Below are positions 34,468 to 41,500 of a stretch of 64,000 nucleotides of DNA, in pieces; positions within the stretch are counted from its first letter, which is position 1; each line of letters begins with the position of its first letter. Made by a program: the position numbers and the translations under genes. Under the pieces are notes generated by a model, which worked only from the letters and a program-made list of their open reading frames with translations, ran no database searches and was not told where the DNA came from. This DNA is from Sutcliffiella horikoshii DSM 8719 (GTDB taxonomy: Bacteria > Bacillota > Bacilli > Bacillales > Bacillaceae_I). Where the stretch lies: NCBI GenBank assembly GCA_001648575.1, contig LQXN01000063.1, positions 186,001-250,000 on the forward strand, given 5' to 3'.

Positions 34468-34767
34468 TTAATTACCTCCTTTTGTAAAGGTCAGGGATCC
34501 GTTCAGTTCTATCTGATCCACGATGCCCACTATGGCAGCATCGACGGGTACCCCGTTCGTAATTTCTGTCTGCCTTGCAGAGCTTCCGCTTACAATCAAC
34601 ACGACTTCTCCTACGCCAGACCCGACTGTGTCGATCGCAACAATTGGCTTGCCATCCTCTTCGATTGTGGTCATATCAAGCGGTGTGACGATCAAAAGTT
34701 TCTTGCCTCTGAGCTTTTCTGCTTTGGTGGTTGCGACGATTGAGCCTGTTACTTTAGCAATGATCAT
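34468..34767 (-). CDS. BMC pentameric vertex protein (EutN/CcmL family), paralogue 3
   Basis: A 99-residue EutN/CcmL protein: IIAKVTGSIVATTKAEKLRG, LLIVTPLDMT, VAIDTVGSGVGEVVLIVSGSSAR and VDAAIVGIVDQIEL. The last is the usual end of the fold, followed by a short Thr/Gly tail. AGGAGG lies ten bases before the ATG. Its stop overlaps the ribosome binding site of the aldehyde dehydrogenase gene, implying coupled translation. Confidence 0.9.
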   Translation of the reverse strand: MIIAKVTGSIVATTKAEKLRGKKLLIVTPLDMTTIEEDGKPIVAIDTVGSGVGEVVLIVSGSSARQTEITNGVPVDAAIVGIVDQIELNGSLTFTKGGN

Positions 34768-34800
34768 GATTGCGTTGCCTCCTTTCTAGGAGTTCGTTAC

Positions 34801-35541
34801 TTATTCTTTTAAAATCTGAATCTTCATTTCCCTTGCCATGTCTTTTGCGACCGGGGAGATTTTGCTATTCTTAGGAACCGTAACAGCTTTGACATTTTCT
34901 CTTGATGCACGCTCAATGTGCTTCGAGAGGACAAGTGGTTGTTTATCCTTATATAACTGATGTTGTTCTTTTGCTGTGCGTACAAGCTTATTCAAAGGCA
35001 CCCATTTAACCTGGTCCTTTTGAGTGGTGCGCATGTAGCCTTGCAGCTTTTCTTGAACAGAATGCGTTGCAAGAATTTGTTGATAAACTCCAAGCTCCAC
35101 TTCATTGTTGGCGATGACGACCGGCTTGCCTAACAGCTGGAACTGGATGGCTGTCTTGGTTGCCTTGTCGTCATCAAGCATCAGGGCAAGCTTCGAAACA
35201 AGCTGGAAGGATGCAACCGGGAGAATCAGAAGGTCTGTCGATGTCCAAAGTGACTGCAGCTCCTGGTAATCTGCGCTATCCAACGATAATATTCCTTCTT
35301 CGCCTTCCAGCAGCTCCTCCCATTCCTTTGAAGCCACTATCCTCACCTGAAAAGATGACTTTATTTCCGTAACCGCTTTCAAAATATTGTTAGGATCTGT
35401 AGATTGATAGCTTAATAGTAAGGTGATCAACGGTTTTTTTATTTGCGCGGGGGTTATGGTGTCCTCAGTTTGTTCGGACATATAAGCTTCGACAGCTTTT
35501 CTGACAAGCTCTCTAACCGTTTCCTTTACATCCACAGCCAC
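34801..35541 (-). CDS. BMC-associated flavoprotein-like protein with encapsulation-type helix
   Basis: About 246 residues. GTG at 35541 was chosen because AAGGAGG lies six bases upstream; the open frame upstream of it lies inside pduL. The new N-terminus VKETVRELVRKAVEAYM is an amphipathic helix like the cargo tags of its neighbours. The middle (LITLLLSYQSTD; DLLILPVASFQLVSKLALM; QFQLLGKPVVIANNE) resembles the flavoprotein (HFCD-type) fold seen in some ethanolamine-BMC loci. The last ~60 residues are basic. It overlaps pduL by 29 bases. Possible flavin-dependent or structural cargo; function unknown. Confidence 0.65.
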   Translation of the reverse strand: MAVDVKETVRELVRKAVEAYMSEQTEDTITPAQIKKPLITLLLSYQSTDPNNILKAVTEIKSSFQVRIVASKEWEELLEGEEGILSLDSADYQELQSLWTSTDLLILPVASFQLVSKLALMLDDDKATKTAIQFQLLGKPVVIANNEVELGVYQQILATHSVQEKLQGYMRTTQKDQVKWVPLNKLVRTAKEQHQLYKDKQPLVLSKHIERASRENVKAVTVPKNSKISPVAKDMAREMKIQILKE

Positions 35542-36202
35542 AACCACCCTCCTTTTCCGGAGAACATCGTATTGCGATGATTTCGCCAAGCTGGCCATTT
35601 TTAATATTGGCAGCATTGGCCTCATCCAGATCGATGTGCATCTCCAATTTGTATTTTGGCGAGACACGGATAAGTACATTGGAGTAGGTGATGCCGCGTG
35701 GACCATCAACTTTTATGTCCACCATGTCTCCTGCCTTCACGCCAAATCTTTCTCCATCATCCGGGTGCATATGGATATGGCGGGAGGCGCAAATCAAGCT
35801 TTCCTCCACTTTGATTTGCCCTCTTGGACCCATGATCGTGATGGATTCCGAGCCTGCAAGGTCTCCTGATTGGCGAATTGGGGGAGTCACCCCTATGCCG
35901 TAGCCATCAAACAAGGAGATTTCCACTTGGGTTTTCCCTCTGGCCGGCCCCAGCACCCGTACATTAGGGATTCTTCCTTTTGGACCTATCAATGTTACCG
36001 TTTCTTTTGCCGCAAACTGATTGGGCTGCGAGAGGTCCTTCTGCTTTTTCAGCTCATGCCCCCGACCGAACAGTCGCTCCACATGTTCGGGAGACAGGTG
36101 GACATGCCGGTTGGATACGGCAATCGGCACCTGCTTGGTTGAAACGTGCAAGGTGTTCTGAACCACCTCTTGCACCAGCGCCTTAATGGTCGCTCGATCC
36201 AT
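35513..36202 (-). CDS. pduL: Phosphate acyltransferase PduL with encapsulation peptide
   Basis: A 229-residue BMC phosphotransacylase; converts acetyl-CoA and phosphate to acetyl-phosphate, releasing CoA for the aldehyde dehydrogenase. Two PduL barrels are seen, with zinc-ligand motifs SNRHVHLSPEH (residues ~30-40) and CASRHIHMHPDDGERFG (~140-156), and GYGIGVTPPIRQSGD between. The first ~16 residues (RATIKALVQEVVQNTL) form the encapsulation helix. Odd: a C-terminal tail GGCGCGCKGNG with four Cys, not usual for PduL. The start overlaps the regulator gene by 20 bases. Confidence 0.93.
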   Translation of the reverse strand: MDRATIKALVQEVVQNTLHVSTKQVPIAVSNRHVHLSPEHVERLFGRGHELKKQKDLSQPNQFAAKETVTLIGPKGRIPNVRVLGPARGKTQVEISLFDGYGIGVTPPIRQSGDLAGSESITIMGPRGQIKVEESLICASRHIHMHPDDGERFGVKAGDMVDIKVDGPRGITYSNVLIRVSPKYKLEMHIDLDEANAANIKNGQLGEIIAIRCSPEKEGGCGCGCKGNG

Positions 36203-37154
36203 TGTTACTCTCCCCCATTTCCAGCAAAGCTTTTGCTGTATATTGATCGGTTATCAGGACATTGGCATAATTACCGTTAAGTGCCCCTAGTATGCCTTCC
36301 ACTTTCTTGTTACCGCCTGCCACAAGAATGCTGTAGTCTTTTTCGGCCAATTGGGAAAGCTCTATTCCGATGGTGCGGTCATTCAGGGATTGATTACTGA
36401 TATGGCCATTGATGTCGATGAAGCGCGAGCAGATATCCGCCACGGTTGCATTCTTCTTCAATGTTTCCACATCACTGTCTAAAAAATATCCCGCCCGCAT
36501 AAGTGTCGATTGCTCCCCGGCTTCCCCTACTGTGTAGATTGCAATATTGGCTTTACGTCCAAGTTCCAGCACCTTGTTTATATGTCTGTCTGCGACAATC
36601 GCCTGCTTCACGACAGGATGATCGACCACTGCCGGGACAGGCAGGAAGTGTGGGGTGGTATGGAATGCCATTGCAAGGCCATTGATGATGTCAGATGCGT
36701 GCGTATTAAGCTCTGAATAGCTAACACCGCCATTCAATTGCACAATTTTCACATCATGAACAGTTTTAGGATTAAGCTGCTGGGAAAGTTGATAAAGTGT
36801 CGTCCCCCAAGTAATTCCGATCGTATCGCCATTTTTCACAATGCCGTACAAGTATTCGGCTGCCGCTTCCCCAATTTTCACTTTAATGTGCGAATCTTCA
36901 TACGCCGGGACGGAAGTGACAACACAATCTTTCAGATGGAAAGTTTCTTGGAGCCTTGCTGCCAGTCCATTCACATCTTCTGTCGGATCACAGATTTTAA
37001 TATGTACGACCCCATCCTGTTTTGCCTGATCGAGCAGACGGGATACGGTAGGGCGAGATACGCCAAGCTTTTGGGCGATTTCCTGTTGACTGTAATTGAA
37101 TAGATAATACATTTTAGCCACTTCTACCAAACGGGCTATTTTTTCGTTTTGCAT
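36183..37154 (-). CDS. SorC/DeoR(Bacillus)-type sugar-binding transcriptional regulator
   Basis: About 323 residues. The N-terminal helix-turn-helix is YSQQEIAQKLGVSRPTVSRL (residues ~20-40), and the rest is the SorC sugar-phosphate-binding domain (GDTIGITWGTTLYQLSQQL; VQLNGGVS; AGGNKKVEGILGAL). B. subtilis DeoR, which senses deoxyribose-5-phosphate, belongs to this family. ATG at 37154 follows GGGTGA by seven bases. It heads the BMC operon and very likely controls it and the nup importer through the 14-bp TGAAC-type sites described separately. Confidence 0.88.
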   Translation of the reverse strand: MQNEKIARLVEVAKMYYLFNYSQQEIAQKLGVSRPTVSRLLDQAKQDGVVHIKICDPTEDVNGLAARLQETFHLKDCVVTSVPAYEDSHIKVKIGEAAAEYLYGIVKNGDTIGITWGTTLYQLSQQLNPKTVHDVKIVQLNGGVSYSELNTHASDIINGLAMAFHTTPHFLPVPAVVDHPVVKQAIVADRHINKVLELGRKANIAIYTVGEAGEQSTLMRAGYFLDSDVETLKKNATVADICSRFIDINGHISNQSLNDRTIGIELSQLAEKDYSILVAGGNKKVEGILGALNGNYANVLITDQYTAKALLEMGESNNGSSDH

Positions 37155-37171
37155 GCTCTTTTCACCCGATT

Positions 37172-37185
37172 TCAAATTATGTTCA
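37172..37185 (-). promoter_or_regulatory. Candidate operator, leader site of the BMC operon
   Basis: TGAACATAATTTGA on the minus strand, 12 of 14 matches to the nup-promoter site; lies in the leader close to the regulator start. Confidence 0.4.
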
Positions 37186-37265
37186 TTATACGTGTATAAA
37201 AGTGCTTAGAATCATGGTGGTTCTTGTTGAAATTTAGCATTTTTCTATGAAGATGGATCTGTGTG

Positions 37266-37301
37266 TGAACTTTTGTTAATATACGTTTGAACATATGTTA
37301 A
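37266..37301 (-). promoter_or_regulatory. Twin operators in the BMC promoter
   Basis: TGAACTTTTGTTAA (37266-37279) and TGAACATATGTTAA (37288-37301), imperfect palindromes spaced 22 bases, two helical turns. The second begins five bases after the -10 box, overlapping the expected transcription start, which fits repression by the SorC/DeoR-type regulator. Confidence 0.65.
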
Positions 37302-37305
37302 TTTT

Positions 37306-37333
37306 ATTATAAACCTAGTAAAAATTCTGTCAA
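37306..37333 (-). promoter_or_regulatory. Sigma-A promoter of the BMC operon
   Basis: On the minus strand TTGACA (37333-37328), 16-base spacer, TATAAT (37311-37306): both hexamers are perfect consensus. Confidence 0.8.
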
Positions 37334-37359
37334 TATATTTTATTCTTAATAGTCAGATA

Positions 37360-37373
37360 TGTAAGCGCTTGTT
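37360..37373 (-). promoter_or_regulatory. CcpA cre-like site upstream of the BMC promoter
   Basis: TGTAAGCGCTTGTT, one mismatch to TGNAANCGNWNNCW. Centred roughly 65-70 bases upstream of the expected start, a position where CcpA can activate as well as repress in Bacillus. Confidence 0.55.
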
Positions 37374-37541
37374 TTTGGTGGGGGAGGATGGCTATTGCTA
37401 GGGCAAGGGAAGCATATTTGATAGATTTAGTTCAAAATTTGAGTGAATTTATGACTTTATGTAGTCCTTTTAGTCGCAAATCGGGTAAAAGCTGCTCCCT
37501 GGGTGTTCAAAATCTCTTTGGACCTGACGTCGAGAGCGACT

Positions 37542-37670
37542 TACTTTCCAAAGTCACGACTTTACTTTCCGTTTGGGGACAAATACTTTCCGAACTTTGA
37601 AAATACGAGCCAAACAGAGCCATTTACTTTCCAAACTCCCTGCAATACATGCCAAACGACAAGTGACATC
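37542..37670. repeat. ~40-bp tandem repeat, locus B
   Basis: TACTTTCC-starting units at 37542, 37563, 37584 and 37625 (periods 21, 21, 41). The fuller units share AATACGAGCCAAAC or AATACATGCCAAAC with locus A at 14970-15165. The region 37374-37758 has no convincing gene besides this array. Confidence 0.65.
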
Positions 37671-37758
37671 AAGATTCGACATCTGCACCAAACCCTCTCA
37701 CCGGCCATCACTTACCCTGCACCCGGCCCCCACCCGCCCAAACACCCCATTTCTCCAC

Positions 37759-37797
37759 AAAAAAAAGCACGCCCTCCATCTTAAAGAGAACGTGCCC
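37759..37797 (-). terminator. Terminator after the nup operon
   Basis: GCACG (37767-37771) and CGTGC (37791-37795) with inner CTC/GAG pairs; minus strand ends in eight Ts. Confidence 0.7.
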
Positions 37798-37809
37798 AAA
37801 ACTTCTATC

Positions 37810-38760
37810 TTATCGTTTCCCAGAATCAAACGGTTCACCAACAGCTTTAGGTGCCTGAGAAGATTTCGAGAAAATGATCAATGCGATCAATGTGACCACG
37901 TAAGGGAATACCTTCAAGAATACCGGCGGAATGACAGCCAATGAAGGGACTACCTGTGATACGTTCGCAACCGTAGTCGCAAAGCCGAAGAACAGCGTTG
38001 CCGCCAGGATTCCAAGTGGCTTCCATTGTCCGAAGATCAAGGATGCAAGTGCCAAGAAACCAAGGCCTGCAACCGTACCGTTGAATTCCCCACCTGTCGT
38101 CACGATGAATACCGCACCGCCAAGTCCAGAGAAAGCCCCGGAGATCATAACACCGATATAACGCATTTTGTATACGCTGATCCCCGCTGCTTCTGCAGCA
38201 TGCGGATGCTCCCCGCAAGAACGCAAGCGCAAGCCAAATGGCGTTTTATAAAGTAAGAACGCACTTAAAAGCAAAATGCCGAGTACTAGCCAGGTAGTTG
38301 CGTATGTCCGTGTGAAAAATAAGCTTCCAATCACAGGGATGTCATTCAGAAACGGAACATTGAATGGTTTCAGCGTACTGATTTGGATGTTTCCGCTTCC
38401 TGTGATATTACGCGCCAAGAATACCGTGATGGCAGCAGCAATCATATTGATGGCTGTACCACTGATGATCTGATTGGCATGGAGATTGATACTTGCAAAG
38501 GCATGGAGGAGGGAGAACAATAATCCCATCAAGGTTGCCAAGGCAAGACCGATCCAGATTGCTTTTTGCTGACCGGGCATCATCGCCTGCATTTTGAGGA
38601 TGACAAGGGCACCTGTGAAAGCACCAATGACCATCAATCCTTCCAAACCGATGTTTACAACACCGCTTCGTTCACTGAATAAAGCTCCCAGGGCTGTGAT
38701 CAAAAGAGGGATAGTAAAGATAATTGCATACGGAGCTATTTGCTGAATCGTTGTCCACAT
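37810..38760 (-). CDS. nupQ: Nucleoside ABC importer permease NupQ
   Basis: A 316-residue RbsC-type permease with about eight to ten hydrophobic segments; GLEGLMVIGAFTGALV and YKTPFGLRLRSCGEHPHAAEAAGISV (core of the coupling loop, around residue 175-200) are typical of BmpA-linked nucleoside importers. It follows nupP by three bases. B. subtilis NupNOPQ (YufNOPQ) takes up guanosine and related nucleosides. Here the importer sits next to a deoxyribose-phosphate BMC, so deoxynucleosides are the likely cargo. Confidence 0.88.
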   Translation of the reverse strand: MWTTIQQIAPYAIIFTIPLLITALGALFSERSGVVNIGLEGLMVIGAFTGALVILKMQAMMPGQQKAIWIGLALATLMGLLFSLLHAFASINLHANQIISGTAINMIAAAITVFLARNITGSGNIQISTLKPFNVPFLNDIPVIGSLFFTRTYATTWLVLGILLLSAFLLYKTPFGLRLRSCGEHPHAAEAAGISVYKMRYIGVMISGAFSGLGGAVFIVTTGGEFNGTVAGLGFLALASLIFGQWKPLGILAATLFFGFATTVANVSQVVPSLAVIPPVFLKVFPYVVTLIALIIFSKSSQAPKAVGEPFDSGKR

Positions 38761-38763
38761 ATC

Positions 38764-39858
38764 TTATACCTCCTCCTTCTTCTCAGTCTCGGTCGTGTTA
38801 CGAACGATTGCTGGTTGTTTTTTATTCTTCTTTTTATTGAGGAAGTAGCGAATCATTCTATCTATCAAGATGCTTGTCGCAGCAAAATAGATGATGATGG
38901 CAATGATAGAATCTGCAATCTCTGGTGGGATATCTGTCATCGCATTCATGAATCCACGGCCGGAATAAAGAAGACCGAAGAAAATCGCTGCCAATAATAC
39001 CCCGATTCCAGTGTTTGCTCCAAGAAGTGCCACCGCAATCCCATCGAAGCCTTGTGTCGGCAAGATCCCGATTTGGATGCTCGTCGCATTTCCTGCATAA
39101 AATGCCACTCCGCCAAGACCTGCAAGTCCACCTGCAATGACCATGGACGTAATGATGCTTCTGTTTACCGCAATCCCGGCATACTCCGCTGAATCACGGT
39201 TGAATCCTACTGCTTTCAACTCGTATCCGAGTGTTGTTTTATTAATGATAAAAGAGAAAATGATGACGGTGATGGCCGCAATGAATAATCCTAAGTTAAT
39301 GTAAGAGCCATCAAACATATCTGTTAAGATTGGCGTGCGCAAAGATGCAGATTCCGGTAGTTTTTTAGATTCTGTTTCCAAAAACTCACCTTTAAAGTAA
39401 GTCGGCACCGCGTAATAAACCGTCCAGTAAGCAATCCAGTTCATCATGATGGTGGATACTACTTCATGAACATTGTATCTTGCCTTTAACAGGCCCGGAA
39501 CGAATGCCCAAAGTGCCCCGCCGATGAATCCAGCCGCCACCATGCATACAAGTAATAATGGTCTGGAAAAATCAAACGTCAAGCCAACGGCAACCGCACA
39601 AAAGCCTCCGAATAGCATTTGACCGGCAGCTCCGATATTGAACAAGCCAGTACGGAATGCAAAGGCTACGGATAATCCGGTGAAAATCAGCGGTGTAGCT
39701 GTTGCCAGCGTATTCCCTATTCTAGAAAGGTTTTTCAATCCGCCTTCAAACAAGTATTTATATCCTTCCACAGGATTGTGCCCTGTGACTGCCATCAATA
39801 TCGCACCTGCTATCAGACCGAAAAGGACAGCAAGCAACGAGATTATGCCATTTCTCAT
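38764..39858 (-). CDS. nupP: Nucleoside ABC importer permease NupP
   Basis: A 364-residue permease of the same family, with an N-terminal segment SLLAVLFGLIAGAILMAVTG and the coupling motif TLGYELKAVGFNRDSAEYAGI. A Lys/Glu-rich cytoplasmic tail ends the protein. It overlaps nupO by four bases, so the operon is translationally coupled. Works as a heterodimer with NupQ. Confidence 0.88.
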   Translation of the reverse strand: MRNGIISLLAVLFGLIAGAILMAVTGHNPVEGYKYLFEGGLKNLSRIGNTLATATPLIFTGLSVAFAFRTGLFNIGAAGQMLFGGFCAVAVGLTFDFSRPLLLVCMVAAGFIGGALWAFVPGLLKARYNVHEVVSTIMMNWIAYWTVYYAVPTYFKGEFLETESKKLPESASLRTPILTDMFDGSYINLGLFIAAITVIIFSFIINKTTLGYELKAVGFNRDSAEYAGIAVNRSIITSMVIAGGLAGLGGVAFYAGNATSIQIGILPTQGFDGIAVALLGANTGIGVLLAAIFFGLLYSGRGFMNAMTDIPPEIADSIIAIIIYFAATSILIDRMIRYFLNKKKNKKQPAIVRNTTETEKKEEV

Positions 39859-41378
39859 TCTTCTTCCCCCTTCATCACGCCAGCCATCATCAGACCAAGT
39901 TCGTTTTCGTTCGTTTCTTTTGCATTCACGATCCCGACTAATTGGCCATTATTCACAACGGCAATGCGATCTGAAACATTTATTACTTCATCCAATTCCA
40001 AGGATACAAGCAGAACCGCTTTACCTTTGTCCCTTTGTTCCACAAGTCTTCTATGGATGTATTCAATCGAACCAACATCCAAGCCACGAGTAGGCTGAAC
40101 AGCAATCAAGAGGGTTGGATCGAGCTCGATTTCCCGTCCGATAACCGCTTTTTGCTGATTTCCTCCTGACAGGGAACGGGCGATCGATTTCCCACCTTCG
40201 CCTGAACGGACATCAAAGCTTTTGATAATGGAATCTGCATGCTTTTTAATGGCGGAAAAATTCAGAACGCCACGTTTGGAGTATGGTTGTTTGTGGTATA
40301 ACTCAAGTACCATGTTTTCCTCGATCGTATAATCCAGGACAAGTCCATGCTTATGACGGTCTTCAGGTATATGAGCGATTCCGCTTGCAATTCTTGAACG
40401 AACCGGCATTTTTGTAATGTCTTTTCCTTCAAAAAGAATCGATCCGGAGTCTGCTTGCTTCAATCCTGTAATACTTTCCACAATTTCAGACTGACCGTTT
40501 CCATCGACTCCCGCAATTCCAAGGATTTCTCCTTTTTTGAGTTCCAATGACATGTTTTTAAGTGCGATTACATCTTTGCCCTTTTTAACAGACACGTTGT
40601 CCATTTTTAGGACGATTTCACCTGGTGTCGCTTCTTTTTTGCTGACTTTGAAGTTTACTTCGCGTCCGACCATCATTTCTGCCATTTGTTCTTTCGACGT
40701 TTCCGCCACGTTTACAGTGCCAATTGTCTTTCCTCTTCTGATAACGGTACAACGATCTGCCATCGCTTTGATTTCTTTCAGCTTATGGGTGATGATGATG
40801 ATCGACTTTCCTTCTGCAATAAGGTTTTTCAGGATCTTCCCAAGTTCGATGATCTCCTGAGGTGTAAGAACCGCAGTAGGCTCGTCCAAAATCAACACGT
40901 CTGCCTGACGATACAACATCTTCAAAATTTCCACACGCTGTTGCATCCCAACGGAAATGTCTTCAATTTTTGCATGAGGATCAACGTTCAGTCCATACTT
41001 TTTGGACAAATCCTCAATTCTTTTGCTGGCAGTCTTTTTATCGAGTACATACATCTTATGCAACTCGGAACCTAGCATGATATTTTCTGTTACCGTAAAG
41101 TTACTGACCAGTTTGAAGTGTTGGTGAACCATTCCGATTCCAAGCTTCGTCGCGACGTTAGGATTGGCAATCTTCATTTCTTTGCCATTGATTTTTATCG
41201 ACCCTCTATCCGGTTGATACATTCCGAACAGTATCGCCATCAACGTTGATTTCCCGGCACCATTTTCCCCAAGGAGGGCGTGAATTTCTCCCTGCTTCAG
41301 ACGAAGTGTAATATCATCATTGGCAACTATTCCAGTAAACTCTTTCCGGATATTGAGCATCTCCACTACATAGTCCAT
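39855..41378 (-). CDS. nupO: Nucleoside ABC importer ATPase NupO (tandem ATP-binding domains)
   Basis: A 507-residue protein with two fused ABC ATPase domains. The first has a normal Walker A (GENGAGKSTL), a divergent signature (SVGMQQRVEILK) and Walker B (DVLILDEPTAVL). The second has a degenerate Walker A (GVDGNGQSEI, no Lys-Ser/Thr), a good signature (LSGGNQQKAVIGRE) and altered Walker B (TLLIAVQPTRGLD), as is normal in the RbsA/YufO class. A terminator lies between nupN and this gene (41447-41473). Confidence 0.9.
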   Translation of the reverse strand: MDYVVEMLNIRKEFTGIVANDDITLRLKQGEIHALLGENGAGKSTLMAILFGMYQPDRGSIKINGKEMKIANPNVATKLGIGMVHQHFKLVSNFTVTENIMLGSELHKMYVLDKKTASKRIEDLSKKYGLNVDPHAKIEDISVGMQQRVEILKMLYRQADVLILDEPTAVLTPQEIIELGKILKNLIAEGKSIIIITHKLKEIKAMADRCTVIRRGKTIGTVNVAETSKEQMAEMMVGREVNFKVSKKEATPGEIVLKMDNVSVKKGKDVIALKNMSLELKKGEILGIAGVDGNGQSEIVESITGLKQADSGSILFEGKDITKMPVRSRIASGIAHIPEDRHKHGLVLDYTIEENMVLELYHKQPYSKRGVLNFSAIKKHADSIIKSFDVRSGEGGKSIARSLSGGNQQKAVIGREIELDPTLLIAVQPTRGLDVGSIEYIHRRLVEQRDKGKAVLLVSLELDEVINVSDRIAVVNNGQLVGIVNAKETNENELGLMMAGVMKGEEE

Positions 41379-41446
41379 AGAGCGATTCTCCCTTTTTTGT
41401 TTTTTTATCCCAAGAGGACAGACAACTAACCTCTTTCTTTGGCATT

Positions 41447-41473
41447 AAAAAAGGCGGGACCCCCCGCCTTTTT
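41447..41473 (-). terminator. Intra-operon terminator between nupN and nupO
   Basis: GGCGGG (41453-41458) pairs with CCCGCC (41463-41468), minus strand followed by TTTTTT. It probably lets only part of transcription continue, giving more binding protein than transporter. Confidence 0.8.
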
Positions 41474-41500
41474 CTTTTTTCATATGCCAGGCATTATTTA

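Noticed and set aside
35542-35709. N-terminal part of the long frame upstream of the flavoprotein-like gene
   Set aside because: It lies fully inside pduL in another frame, its composition is unlike a protein start, and the ribosome binding site supports GTG at 35541.
37388-37944. Plus-strand open frames over the ~40-bp tandem repeat locus B
   Set aside because: They run over repeat units and into antisense of nupQ, with no family similarity and irregular composition; treated as non-coding.
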